From contig NZ_CP100595.1 in assembly GCF_024267655.1 (NCBI RefSeq), forward strand, positions 434,001-498,000: DNA of 64,000 nt. The letters are read 5' to 3'. A program made the translations under genes and the position numbers. Below, piece by piece: positions 25,268-34,512 of the stretch (its first letter is position 1; each line of letters begins with the position of its first letter). Source of the DNA: Arcobacter roscoffensis. GTDB taxonomy: Bacteria; Campylobacterota; Campylobacteria; Campylobacterales; Arcobacteraceae. The notes below the pieces were generated by a model. That model was not told where the DNA came from. It did not search any database and saw nothing but the letters and a program-made list of their open reading frames with translations.

Positions 25268-27256
25268 TAGTAGTTTCTCAGGCTTCCCAAAGTAATAACC
25301 TTGTGAGTAAGTAACTCCCATTTCATTTAAGATATTATAAATACTCTCATTTTCTACAAATTCTGCAATAGTTTCAATTTTTTGTTTCTTTGCAAAAGTT
25401 ACGATAGTTTCAACTACATTTCTACTATATGGGTCGGTTTCTATATTTTTTATTAAACTTCCATCAATTTTTAGAATATCAGGTGTATACTCTAAAAGTC
25501 GCTCAAAATTTGAGTAACCACTTCCAAAGTCATCAATAGCAATTTTTACATCACCTAGTTTTTTTACTTTTGCAATAAAATCTTTTACACTTTCAAAGTC
25601 TTTTATATTTTCATTTTCTAAAAGCTCAAAAATCACTCTACCTTTATATTCAGGTTTTGAAGTAAGCTCAATTAGTTTATTTTTAATATCTTCATTTTCC
25701 ATATCTAAAACAGAGAGGTTGATACTCACACTATTTTCAATATGGTCTAGCACCTTAAAAGAACTTTCAATTACTCTATTTGTAATCTTAGTATAGTATG
25801 TTCCTTTTTTTGATACATCTAAGAAAAAGTAAGGTGATATGGTATTTCCATTTTCATCAATAAGTCTTACTAAAGATTCATACTTTGCAATTTCTTTTGT
25901 TTTATTATCAATAATCGGTTGAAAGTAAGAGACTATATTATAGTTATCAAGGGCTTTTTTTACCATATGAATTGTTTCTATATTTTTTTGTGCTCTTTCT
26001 TGAGCTTCTTCTACTAAGTTATTTGCAAATACCATGCTTTTATTATCTTCTAAAGCTTTTTCAATTCCATATTTTGCATTTTCATATACATTTTTTTCTC
26101 CAAAACAATAACTAATGGCAATTGATACATCATACTCAATATTTTCAAACTTTATTGTAGAATTTTTAGTGTTTTTTATAAGTGTTAGTAGCTCTAGTTC
26201 TATATTTATATTATGTTTCTCAATATTCTTCATACTATTACTAATAGCAAAAAGTCCATCTCCTAGCTTGAATATTTTCTCATATACTTTACAGTTTTTT
26301 TGAAAAAGACTTACTATTAAATCTTCAAATATTTCTTCGATTTTATAAACAGTTGCTGTATCATAAAACTTATCTAAAATGTCAAAATTCTCAATTTGTA
26401 TTAATGCTAAAAAAGAGTTTTCATAAGACTCTAAAGAAGCAACTAACTGCTTTTTTTCACTCATGATTTCTGTTACGTCATTTCTTAGTGCCATATACTC
26501 TATAACTTCATTGTTTTGATCTAAGAGGGGCTTTATAGTAGATTTTACAAAATAGCTTTTTCCATCTTTTGCAAGGTTTTTTATAATCCCACTCCATGGC
26601 TCTTTTTTTATTTTAATTGTATGCCAAAGTTCTTTGAAAAGCTCTTTGGGGTTATCAGGATGTCTTACAACATTGTGATTATTTCCAATTAATTCTTCTT
26701 TTGAGTAGCCAGATATTTCACAAAAGTTTTCATTTACAAAAGTGATAACTCCTGAGGCATCTGTTTTTGAAATTATAGAGCTTTTATTTGTTATTTCTTG
26801 GTATTGTTTAAGAATAAGTAGATTTCTTTCATTTTGTCTTTTTAATGATGTTTTTTCAATAGCTTTTTTTACAACCTCAAATAGTTGTTGTGCTTCAAAA
26901 GGTTTTAATATAAAATTATCAACATTAAGTTTTATTGCTTCAAGCATAAATTTACTCTCGGAATGTGCTGAAACAATTATAGTAGCAAGATTTGGGTTTT
27001 TTTCTTTTAGTATTTTTAACAGTTCAATTCCATTAAGTTTTGGCATATTTATATCAGTGATAAGTAAATCAATATCTTTATGTTTTTCAAAAAGTTCTAA
27101 AGCATTTTCTCCATCTTTTGCAACTATTACTTCTTCAAAAATAATATTTAGTAATTTTTCTATTGCATCTCTTGTAAGGTGTTCATCTTCTGCGTATAAA
27201 ACTTTGATATCACGGGCATTTTCTATTAGTTCATTAAACTGTGAATTCTTAAACAT
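25265..27256 (-). CDS. REC-PAS-(degenerate GGDEF)-EAL response regulator, cyclic di-GMP phosphodiesterase
   Basis: A 663-residue protein. The receiver has Asp68 in ITDINMP. An Aer/CetB-like PAS domain follows (GYSKEELIGNNHNVVRHPD). The GGDEF position reads GDGLF, so cyclase activity is lost. The EAL domain keeps the metal and catalytic residues (KYESLVRL, FELLENE, AIDDFGSGYSNF, KIDGSLI, AEFVE). It likely hydrolyses cyclic di-GMP in response to phosphorylation, with redox or ligand input through PAS. A paralogue lies at 54395-56710. No kinase gene is adjacent. Confidence 0.9.
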   Translation of the reverse strand: MFKNSQFNELIENARDIKVLYAEDEHLTRDAIEKLLNIIFEEVIVAKDGENALELFEKHKDIDLLITDINMPKLNGIELLKILKEKNPNLATIIVSAHSESKFMLEAIKLNVDNFILKPFEAQQLFEVVKKAIEKTSLKRQNERNLLILKQYQEITNKSSIISKTDASGVITFVNENFCEISGYSKEELIGNNHNVVRHPDNPKELFKELWHTIKIKKEPWSGIIKNLAKDGKSYFVKSTIKPLLDQNNEVIEYMALRNDVTEIMSEKKQLVASLESYENSFLALIQIENFDILDKFYDTATVYKIEEIFEDLIVSLFQKNCKVYEKIFKLGDGLFAISNSMKNIEKHNINIELELLTLIKNTKNSTIKFENIEYDVSIAISYCFGEKNVYENAKYGIEKALEDNKSMVFANNLVEEAQERAQKNIETIHMVKKALDNYNIVSYFQPIIDNKTKEIAKYESLVRLIDENGNTISPYFFLDVSKKGTYYTKITNRVIESSFKVLDHIENSVSINLSVLDMENEDIKNKLIELTSKPEYKGRVIFELLENENIKDFESVKDFIAKVKKLGDVKIAIDDFGSGYSNFERLLEYTPDILKIDGSLIKNIETDPYSRNVVETIVTFAKKQKIETIAEFVENESIYNILNEMGVTYSQGYYFGKPEKLL

Positions 27257-27659
27257 TTAATCTCTTTTTATTGTTATTAAAAGATTATATTATGATTATA
27301 ATAAAAAGTTGTTAATGTGATTTGTTTTAAGGTAGTAAAATTCCAAGTTTTATCAAAAGAGGTTAAAATATATAAAAAGATAAAACTTGGGAATTGAATT
27401 AAACTGATAGTTTCGATTGTGTTTTTATAAAAAAGAAGCTTCATCTTCGAAAAAAATTGTTACAGCTACGTAATTTTTAACTAAGGAGAGATAATTAAGA
27501 TAAAACCTCTTGTTTTATGGAAGAGATTATATCATAAAAAAAGTAAAAATGCTACTTTAATGCTACGTTTATAGTAAAAATTTCGTAATTTCTATTTTTA
27601 AGTTTAAATTAATTTTATAAATTACTCTAAATATTATTTAATAAGATAAAAATAGTAGA
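27257..27659. other. Non-coding gap with several repeats
   Basis: This is the 403-bp upstream region of the EAL gene (minus strand) and downstream region of ccsBA. It has no convincing ORF. It holds (a) CCAAGTTTTATC at 27343-27354 with its perfect inverse at 27380-27391, (b) a 7-bp hairpin ATAAAAC/GTTTTAT at 27500-27518, (c) two AATGCTAC copies 11 bp apart at 27548-27555 and 27559-27566, and (d) minus-strand TATAAT-like boxes near 27275-27300 that fit a promoter for the EAL gene. A small RNA or regulator sites are possible. Confidence 0.5.
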
Positions 27660-30600
27660 TTAAAGAACCTTTCTATTTTTATATGCAAGTAAAATTGCTA
27701 TTGTTATAATGATAAGGGTTATAGGAATAAATGTAGGTATTGGTATAGGATCGCCTGCTGCATAAGAGTGTTTTCCTGCAAGGTAGTAGTTTACTCCAAA
27801 GTATGTCATTATAATAGATGAGTAACTTATTGTTGAAAGTACTGCTAAAGTGAAATCATTAAGTAATCCTTTTATATATTTTAAGTGAATAATTATTGCA
27901 TAAATGATTATTGATACTAAAGTCCAAGTCTCTTTAGGATCCCAGCCCCAGTATCTTCCCCATGACTCATTTGCCCAAATTCCACCTAAGAAGTTTCCTA
28001 TTACAAGTAATACTAGACCGATTAGAATAGACATTTCATTTATTCTGTTTGCTTCTTTTATGCTTAGTAAAATATTAAAAAAATTCTCATCTTCTTTTTT
28101 AGGGTTTGCAAGAATAAATAAACATAAACAAATAAAACCTAATAAAGCACTAAGTCCTAAAAAGCCATAACTAGCAGTAATTACACTAACATGAATAGTT
28201 AGCCAATATGATTTTAAGACGGGAGTAAGAGTAGTTATTTGTGGTTCCATCCAAGATAAATGAGCTACAAATAGAGTTACTCCACTTAAAATAGTTGTAG
28301 TTGCTAATGCTAAATGAGATTGTTTTGAGAAAAATATTCCTGATAATATAATAGCCCATGCAATATAAATCATTGATTCATAACCATTAGACCATGGTGC
28401 ATGACCACTTACATACCATCTAAGAGCAAGTCCTAGTGTGTGAATACTAAATGCAAGTACTAATAAAACAAGAACTACTTTGATAATTTTATTAAGTTCA
28501 ATATTTGATTTAAAAATATTAACAAATATTAGAATAAGTAGAAAAAAACCTAAAAGTAAATAAAAAGGAGTCAATCTTTCAAATATGTTATATTTATTAA
28601 AAATTAGTTCAGCTTTTATTTTAAACTCATTTGGAATAATATGTTGTGCATTTTTTTCTTGATAAGCTTTTAAAGCTAATAAAGCTTTATTTACATTATC
28701 CCAAGAAGTTTTATTTTGACTTGCATCACTTAACGAAAAATAATAGTCTTCCATTAGATTTTTAATATGTTCAGAGTCCTGTGCTATAAGAAGTTTTATA
28801 GCTTCATTTATATTTAACCATTTATCATTTTTGTCATTAACTTTAGGAAAAACTCTTAAAAAGTCTCCTGTAAATAAAGTGTAAGCGATATTAAGTCTTT
28901 CATCTATTTTTATTAAGTCTTTATCAAAACTATTTCTAAGAGCTGGTTTTTTTGCATTTGCTTCTTCTAGTGCTATTTGAAGTTTATAATTTCCTTGTTG
29001 GTTATAAATATCATTAAAGCTAATTGTTTTACTTTTTTTATTAACTCCTATAAGTTTTTTTAGTTTAGAGTCTTTTATTTTTATAAAACTAACTTCCTGC
29101 CAAATTTTAGGATAAAGCATCATACTTAAGAAAAATTGATTTGCATCTAATCCATATAGTTGGTTTTTTCTACTGATTTTGTTGATAATTTCAATAGCTA
29201 AAGAGTTTATAGGTTTTATTCTTCCTTGATAGTCTTGTACTAATAAACTTCCAAATAGTTCTGAGTGATTTTTATCTATATTTAAAACATGAGGATTTTT
29301 ATTTAAAATCAAGTTATTTGCATAACTTGTGATAGGAGTATAAAAAAATACTAGTGCCAAGAAAACTAAACCAAGGGCTTTTTTTGTATGGTAAGTTTTT
29401 TTTATCTCTTCAAGTGTATATTTTTTTCTAGCTAATTTCTTAAATCTACTTTTTTTAATAAATAAACTTAATAGCAATCCTGTAAAAAGTAAAAAATAAC
29501 CTATATATGTAGGCAGTTTCCCTGGGTCTTTATTTACTGAAAGAATTGTGGCTGATTCATCTTGTTTATATGAAGATTGAAAAAATCTATAACCTTTGTA
29601 GTCTAAGACATTGTTCATAAAAATAGTATATTCTAAAGTATCTTTACTATACTTATCATAAATTTTTATATCACTTTCATATGTCGAAGGAGAATTTGAA
29701 CCGGGATATCTTTTTAATCTAAAGTCATTTAATAGGATTGAAAATGGAAGCTCTAAAATTTTAGCACCCCATGATAAAGATATTGTTTCCTTATCAAGTT
29801 GTACATTTTTTGTAAGTCCCTTTGTTGAACCACCTTTTCCAAATAATGACACTTGTTGTGTTTTACCTTTATATTCTAAATCTAAAACTACTGCATTTAG
29901 TTGTATTTCTTTTGGTATGTTTTTGTTAGCACTCACTGTTTTTAAAATACCTTTAGTAGTTGCCTCATTTACCATAAATTGAGTTTGTCCAACTTTATAT
30001 ATTTGCTCTAAAATTAAAGGTGTATCTGTATTAGCTTGTAAAGTTTTTACTTTCTTAAAATCCTTTGTGTAAACCTTTGCTTCAATATTTGTTTTTATAA
30101 AAATGTTTTTATCTTTAGTTTCAAATATGATTGTAGGTTTTGAGGTTTTTATCTCTTTATTTAAAGCAAATACTAAAAAGTTGGTTTCTATAGTATTATT
30201 GTTTTCTAAATCAATACTTTTAGTACCCATTTGTTCTGATACTATAATATTAATAAGTGGTTTACCATCATTTGATGGAACAATTTTTTCTACTGCATTT
30301 TGCATATATCTATTAAATTTTATGGTTAACTCATTTTTATTTATAAAAGTATTAAAATTAACTGAGCTTTGAGATAATGGTGTCATTAAAACTTTTTTAT
30401 CATATATAATTTTATCACCATTTTTTATTTGTATATATTCATCATTTGAATACATTTTATTTTCTAAACTTCCTTCAGGAATTGTCATATATGCTTCATA
30501 TCCCATATATCTTGTTAAAGCAGCACCTAAAAGTATAAATACAAATGAAATATGTATAAAAAAGATAAAAAATTTATCTTTTTTATACATTTTAAACCAA

Positions 30601-30797
30601 ACAATATTAAATACAACACCAACTACTAAAATAAGCATTATTAGTTCAAACCATGTTTGTCCATATATAAAAGATTTTGCCCCTAAAGGTCCAAAATCAT
30701 TTTCAACAAAAGTTGCTAATGCACAAGAAACAGCCATAAAAAATAGTAAAACTATCATTGCTTGCATACTAAATAAAGATTTGAGTGTTTTTTTCAT
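27660..30797 (-). CDS. ccsBA: Fused ResB-CcsA cytochrome c haem lyase (CcsBA, NrfI-like)
   Basis: A 1045-residue inner-membrane protein of cytochrome c maturation system II. The N-terminal ResB/CcsB half has three early membrane helices and a large periplasmic domain. The C-terminal CcsA half carries the haem-binding WWD domain, WANESWGRYWGWDPKETW, near residue 940, plus conserved His in membrane segments. It moves haem to the periplasm and attaches it to CxxCH apocytochromes. In Wolinella a dedicated fused lyase, NrfI, is encoded with nrfHA and handles the CX2CK site of NrfA; position beside nrfHA suggests the same here, but a general lyase role is equally possible. A terminator separates it from nrfA. 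Confidence 0.92.
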   Translation of the reverse strand: MKKTLKSLFSMQAMIVLLFFMAVSCALATFVENDFGPLGAKSFIYGQTWFELIMLILVVGVVFNIVWFKMYKKDKFFIFFIHISFVFILLGAALTRYMGYEAYMTIPEGSLENKMYSNDEYIQIKNGDKIIYDKKVLMTPLSQSSVNFNTFINKNELTIKFNRYMQNAVEKIVPSNDGKPLINIIVSEQMGTKSIDLENNNTIETNFLVFALNKEIKTSKPTIIFETKDKNIFIKTNIEAKVYTKDFKKVKTLQANTDTPLILEQIYKVGQTQFMVNEATTKGILKTVSANKNIPKEIQLNAVVLDLEYKGKTQQVSLFGKGGSTKGLTKNVQLDKETISLSWGAKILELPFSILLNDFRLKRYPGSNSPSTYESDIKIYDKYSKDTLEYTIFMNNVLDYKGYRFFQSSYKQDESATILSVNKDPGKLPTYIGYFLLFTGLLLSLFIKKSRFKKLARKKYTLEEIKKTYHTKKALGLVFLALVFFYTPITSYANNLILNKNPHVLNIDKNHSELFGSLLVQDYQGRIKPINSLAIEIINKISRKNQLYGLDANQFFLSMMLYPKIWQEVSFIKIKDSKLKKLIGVNKKSKTISFNDIYNQQGNYKLQIALEEANAKKPALRNSFDKDLIKIDERLNIAYTLFTGDFLRVFPKVNDKNDKWLNINEAIKLLIAQDSEHIKNLMEDYYFSLSDASQNKTSWDNVNKALLALKAYQEKNAQHIIPNEFKIKAELIFNKYNIFERLTPFYLLLGFFLLILIFVNIFKSNIELNKIIKVVLVLLVLAFSIHTLGLALRWYVSGHAPWSNGYESMIYIAWAIILSGIFFSKQSHLALATTTILSGVTLFVAHLSWMEPQITTLTPVLKSYWLTIHVSVITASYGFLGLSALLGFICLCLFILANPKKEDENFFNILLSIKEANRINEMSILIGLVLLVIGNFLGGIWANESWGRYWGWDPKETWTLVSIIIYAIIIHLKYIKGLLNDFTLAVLSTISYSSIIMTYFGVNYYLAGKHSYAAGDPIPIPTFIPITLIIITIAILLAYKNRKVL

Positions 30798-30860
30798 AAT
30801 TGATCCATATATAACTGTTTGTAGTTGTATTAGTTTTTATATTAAAAAGAAATAGAAAAT

Positions 30861-30885
30861 AAAAAAGAGGGATAGCCTCTTTTTT
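30861..30885 (-). terminator. Terminator after nrfA
   Basis: AAAAAAGAGG, loop GATAG and CCTCTTTTTT form a perfect 10-bp stem with a T run on either strand, 5 bp past the nrfA stop. It ends the nrfHA unit; ccsBA starts about 60 bp further on and would need its own promoter or read-through. Confidence 0.85.
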
Positions 30886-30889
30886 ATTT

Positions 30890-32380
30890 TTAGTTATAAG
30901 AAGTTTTATCTTCTAAATTTTTAGTTGACTCTGGATTATATAAACCTTTTTTTTCAGCTTCTTTTTTCCACTCTTGCATTAAACCTTTTTGGAATTTTTT
31001 CTTATCCTCAACAAGTTTTTCAAATGGTAAACCAATGATTTCTTGTGCTTGTTTTTTATCTTTAATTTCAGGTGCTACATAATCACTTGCTCCATATTTA
31101 GCTAATACTTTAGCTAATTTTATTCTAGCATTTCCTGCTTTTTCTATAGATGTACCTAATATCTTTAATGTTTCTTCTGGTGCATGGAAGAAAGCAGGGT
31201 GTGAAGCTACTGCATAGTCCCATCTCCATTGAGCGTGTCTTATGTCTTTTAGTATAGGTGCCATCTCTTCTTTTGTTGCTCCAATTTCCCAAGCTTTTCC
31301 AGCTTCTAAGTGAGCATTTGCAATAGCTGTCATAGCTTTTTGGTGTAAATTATCTTTTCTTTCTCTCTTTTTATTAATATTATCTAAAAGAGATTTTTCA
31401 CTTGTTCTATGACAATTCATACAAGATTTATCCATATTTTCAAGTGGGTTCCCAATATTATGGTCTGTATATTTTATACCACCTTCTTGAGTGTAAGGCA
31501 TGTGACAATCTGCACAAGAAACATTATTTCTTCCATGTGCTCCTGTTTCCCACATTTCCCAACCAGGATGTTGTGCTTTTAACATTGGTGCTTTAGATAT
31601 TTTATGAGTCCAATCTTTAAACTCTAAATTATCATAATATTTTTCCATTGACTCTACTGAAGTTCCCTCACCCCATGGTAAAGTAACAACTGCAGCTTTT
31701 TTGCCATCAGCAAGAGGTGTTTTTTTGAAGTAGTATTCAACATGACATTGAGCACAAACCATTGATCTCATATCTTGTTGAGTTGCATCCTCTAAAGGTT
31801 TTTTCCCTGCTGCTTTAAGACCTGTATTTAAATATTCTCTATTTACTTGTAGCTCCATTGTTTTTGGATTGTGACAGTCAACACATCCAATAGGATTTAT
31901 AATATCAGAACCATATTTAGACCACTTACCAGTAAAGTACTCCATATCACCTTCTTTATCCATTATTCTTGGAACATCAGGCGATTTACAAGTCCAACAT
32001 GCTGTTGGCATAGGTCCTGTTTTTTCATCAACAGGAGCACCTGTTCTTAATGTGTTTCTATTATCTTCTATGGCATAAAAGTGCCCTCTTGGAGCATTAT
32101 AATCTTTTGCAAAACCATATCCTGCCCATAAAACTACGAGTTCAGGATGTTTTTTCAGCATATCTTCTATTTCATCAGAGTGTTTTGTTTCTTTCCAAGA
32201 ATCAAATTGTCTTGGATAGTGTTTTTTAAACTCTTCATTTTTTGTTTCCCATCTATCAATTTTGGGTACTTCTTTTAATTGTGCTTGTTCTACTTTTTTT
32301 TCATTAATTGAAGCTATTAACGCAGACATTAAACCAATTGCTATTATACTTATAACAAGTAGTATTTTGTATTTTTTCAT
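30890..32380 (-). CDS. nrfA: Ammonia-forming cytochrome c nitrite reductase
   Basis: A 496-residue periplasmic pentahaem enzyme with an N-terminal hydrophobic signal (about 5-22). The active-site haem motif is the lysine-ligated CWTCK, followed by four CxxCH sites: CVDCH, CAQCH, CADCH and CMNCH. It reduces nitrite to ammonium with six electrons from NrfH. Together with the Nap genes it makes the full nitrate-to-ammonium pathway. It starts 9 bp after nrfH. Confidence 0.97.
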   Translation of the reverse strand: MKKYKILLVISIIAIGLMSALIASINEKKVEQAQLKEVPKIDRWETKNEEFKKHYPRQFDSWKETKHSDEIEDMLKKHPELVVLWAGYGFAKDYNAPRGHFYAIEDNRNTLRTGAPVDEKTGPMPTACWTCKSPDVPRIMDKEGDMEYFTGKWSKYGSDIINPIGCVDCHNPKTMELQVNREYLNTGLKAAGKKPLEDATQQDMRSMVCAQCHVEYYFKKTPLADGKKAAVVTLPWGEGTSVESMEKYYDNLEFKDWTHKISKAPMLKAQHPGWEMWETGAHGRNNVSCADCHMPYTQEGGIKYTDHNIGNPLENMDKSCMNCHRTSEKSLLDNINKKRERKDNLHQKAMTAIANAHLEAGKAWEIGATKEEMAPILKDIRHAQWRWDYAVASHPAFFHAPEETLKILGTSIEKAGNARIKLAKVLAKYGASDYVAPEIKDKKQAQEIIGLPFEKLVEDKKKFQKGLMQEWKKEAEKKGLYNPESTKNLEDKTSYN

Positions 32381-32389
32381 AACGAACCT

Positions 32390-32932
32390 CTATTTCATTT
32401 GTTCTTTAATTCCAAGATTGTATGGAGTTGAAATTAAACTTCTAACTTTTCCATGTGGCACGTATTTGTGACACTCCCAACATTTCCTACTATTTTCAAG
32501 ACTTCCTTCTTCTACATTGTGATATTTGTCAGCATTTATTTTTAGTGTCGCATTTTCACTTGCATGACATCTAACACAATTTGCTTGCACACGGCTTGCT
32601 CCATCTTCACCTATTTGAATATTATTCTTATAGGTATTTAGAGTGAATGCAACAGAGTGATTCCACCCATCTATTGCTTTAGCTTGATATTTAGCTATAG
32701 CATCCCCTACAGGTAGGTGACAATCAATACATCCTGCAACATTTTTATGTGAACTTTTTTCCCAAGTAGCATAAGCTGAATTCATTGTGTGACAATTGAT
32801 ACAGGCTTTGGGGTCACTTGATAAATATGACAGCATATTTGATGCATAAACAGTGTAAACAAAAAGAGAAGTGGCAATAAGAAGACTTAAAACTGAGCCA
32901 TAAATTACAACTTTCTGATTTTTTTTCATCAA
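32390..32932 (-). CDS. nrfH: NrfH, NapC/NirT-family tetrahaem quinol dehydrogenase
   Basis: A 180-residue membrane-anchored cytochrome with one N-terminal helix (about 8-30) and four haem motifs: CINCH, CIDCH, CVRCH and CWECH. It takes electrons from menaquinol and passes them to NrfA. It is first in the nrfHA unit, with an FNR-like box and TATAAT upstream. Confidence 0.95.
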   Translation of the reverse strand: MMKKNQKVVIYGSVLSLLIATSLFVYTVYASNMLSYLSSDPKACINCHTMNSAYATWEKSSHKNVAGCIDCHLPVGDAIAKYQAKAIDGWNHSVAFTLNTYKNNIQIGEDGASRVQANCVRCHASENATLKINADKYHNVEEGSLENSRKCWECHKYVPHGKVRSLISTPYNLGIKEQMK

Positions 32933-32954
32933 TAATCCTTTAAGTTACATTGTA

Positions 32955-33015
32955 ATTATAAAATTTATATTTTTTTAAAATCTTGATTTAGGTCAAGAGT
33001 ATGAATAGCTATTCA
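32955..33015 (-). promoter_or_regulatory. nrfHA promoter with FNR-like box and upstream palindrome
   Basis: The minus-strand TATAAT is at 32955-32960 and a start near 32948 is predicted. TTGAT-TTAG-GTCAA (32983-32996) is centred at about -41.5, the class II position for CRP/FNR activators. A perfect 14-bp palindrome, TGAATAGCTATTCA (33002-33015), is centred at about -60.5 and may bind a second regulator. Confidence 0.75.
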
Positions 33016-33259
33016 ATTTTTAATAAGTATTTTTTATTTTACTTTTTTTAAAAATAAATATCTGATTGTATTATTTGTGTCAGAAGTTCCTAAATATAGG
33101 CTTTTAAGTCCACATAAGTATAATATTTTTTTATATTAAAGAAAACTAGTTTAATATAATTTAAATTTGGTAAAAATTTATTTACTTTAATGCTTTGTAA
33201 TTAATATGTAACTATTATGAAAAATATTATTAAGCTTAAATTGAATTTTGTTATTAAAT
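33016..33259. other. AT-rich spacer upstream of the nrf promoter
   Basis: With the promoter just described, this makes a 327-bp gap (32933-33259). Beyond the palindrome I see only AT-rich sequence, including an imperfect TAGTTTAATATAATTTAAA stretch near 33150, and no credible gene or terminator. Confidence 0.4.
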
Positions 33260-33631
33260 CTATTTAACAAATACTTTACTATCATATAATTTTCCATCAA
33301 TTCTTACTTCAAAATATCCTTTAGTAATATTAAAATGTTTAAATGTAAACTCTTGAGCTATTTTGATTTTATACTTATTATAAATGGGAATAGATTTCAA
33401 AAAATGACCTCTTGAATTACCTATATTTACTTGAGGAGTAGTTATGTTAGATTTTGAGAAAACAACTACTTTTGAATAACATAATCCTTCATAATCATTT
33501 TTTGTTTTTCTTAGATGCTGAATATTTTCACCATCACCATTTCTATCAAAAATTCCAATAGCATAGGCCTTGATATTTGGTGTGGCAAAAAGTTGTATTG
33601 TTAGCGATATTATTAATAGTATTTTTTTCAT
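33260..33631 (-). CDS. Small exported protein, function unknown
   Basis: A 123-residue protein with a clear signal peptide (MKKILLIISLTIQLFA). The mature part is beta-rich, with FDRNGDGENIQHLRKTKND, a single Cys, and ending VRIDGKLYDSKVFVK. The NGDG segment could bind a cation. It lies 37 bp after the PAS gene at the end of the nap cluster, so it may be part of that transcript. No family is recognised. Confidence 0.65.
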   Translation of the reverse strand: MKKILLIISLTIQLFATPNIKAYAIGIFDRNGDGENIQHLRKTKNDYEGLCYSKVVVFSKSNITTPQVNIGNSRGHFLKSIPIYNKYKIKIAQEFTFKHFNITKGYFEVRIDGKLYDSKVFVK

Positions 33632-33668
33632 ATTTAATAATACAATAGAATTGTGAACAAAATATAAA

Positions 33669-34121
33669 TTAGTTTATCTTTTCATAAATCACTTTTCTAA
33701 CATAATCATTTGTTTTTAGTCTTAATTTATCATATTTGATCTGGTATTCTAGTTTTTTTTCAAAAGTAATAGGAGTTCTAAGTGATTTATATTCAACTAA
33801 TTTATTTTCTTTATGTACACCAGATATTTCTGCATAAACCCAATAAAATCCTTGATCTTTTCTAAGATTTTTTATATATCCACTCCATTTAGTATTTTTT
33901 TGTAAACTTTCCCATAGCTCTTTAAATACTGTTTTAGGCATATCAGGATGTCTTACTATATTGTGATGCTCGCCAATTAATTCATCAGCTTCATAACCTG
34001 AGATTTGAGCAAAGGTATCATTTACATAAGTAATAATACCTTTTAAATCTGTTCTTGATACAATAATTTCATTTTTAGGAACGATAGTTTCACATAAAAA
34101 ATGACTTGAGTTATATTGCAT
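33669..34121 (-). CDS. CetB/Aer-like single PAS-domain energy-taxis protein
   Basis: About 150 residues. The start at 34121 (MQYNSSHF) is chosen over 34142 because AGGAG sits 6 bp upstream and it avoids a 20-bp overlap with napD. The protein is one PAS domain with the Aer/CetB signature: SRTDLKGIITYVNDTF, GYEADELIGEHHNIVRHPDMP, LWESLQKNTKWSGYIKNLRKD. In Campylobacter CetB a similar PAS protein binds FAD and signals through the CetA receptor. Its position at the end of the nap operon suggests redox sensing during nitrate respiration. No output domain is present. Confidence 0.78.
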   Translation of the reverse strand: MQYNSSHFLCETIVPKNEIIVSRTDLKGIITYVNDTFAQISGYEADELIGEHHNIVRHPDMPKTVFKELWESLQKNTKWSGYIKNLRKDQGFYWVYAEISGVHKENKLVEYKSLRTPITFEKKLEYQIKYDKLRLKTNDYVRKVIYEKIN

Positions 34122-34122
34122 A

Positions 34123-34509
34123 TTATTCTCCTGTATTATCAAATACTTTTGTAAATCCTATTAAGTCTTTTCTTTTTAAGTCACCATTATAAACTATATC
34201 TTTTGGATCAATGTCTTTTTCATTTAGAATTTTTGGAACAGCTTCTGCGTTATTAAGTACTTCTAGGTGTGAACTTAACTCTTCTTCACTATAGGCCATT
34301 TGCATATCAGCACTTGCTACATGAGGGATACTTTCAATAACTTTTAACTTTTTTAGTTCCTCTTCAACATTTTCACCTTCAATTGTGATAATTACTTTTC
34401 CTGATTCATCATGCATATGATAATCACATGCCTCACATTTTTTTAATGATTCCACAACTTCATCTATATACTTTGGTAATGTTTGTACTACAATACTTGA
34501 AATATTCAT
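34123..34509 (-). CDS. napD: NapD-like maturation chaperone
   Basis: A 128-residue protein. The first ~85 residues have the NapD ferredoxin-like fold (ISSIVVQTLPKYIDEVVESL, GKVIITIEGEN, IESIPHVASADMQMAYSEEE). NapD binds the Tat signal of NapA and aids its maturation before export. The 40-residue C-terminal tail is longer than in E. coli NapD (about 87 residues). It is 3 bp after napL. Confidence 0.85.
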   Translation of the reverse strand: MNISSIVVQTLPKYIDEVVESLKKCEACDYHMHDESGKVIITIEGENVEEELKKLKVIESIPHVASADMQMAYSEEELSSHLEVLNNAEAVPKILNEKDIDPKDIVYNGDLKRKDLIGFTKVFDNTGE

Positions 34510-34512
34510 ATC

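Noticed and set aside
26742-27260. Plus-strand 172-residue open frame opposite the EAL gene
   Set aside because: It mirrors the receiver-PAS coding sequence on the minus strand, which has clear domain motifs.
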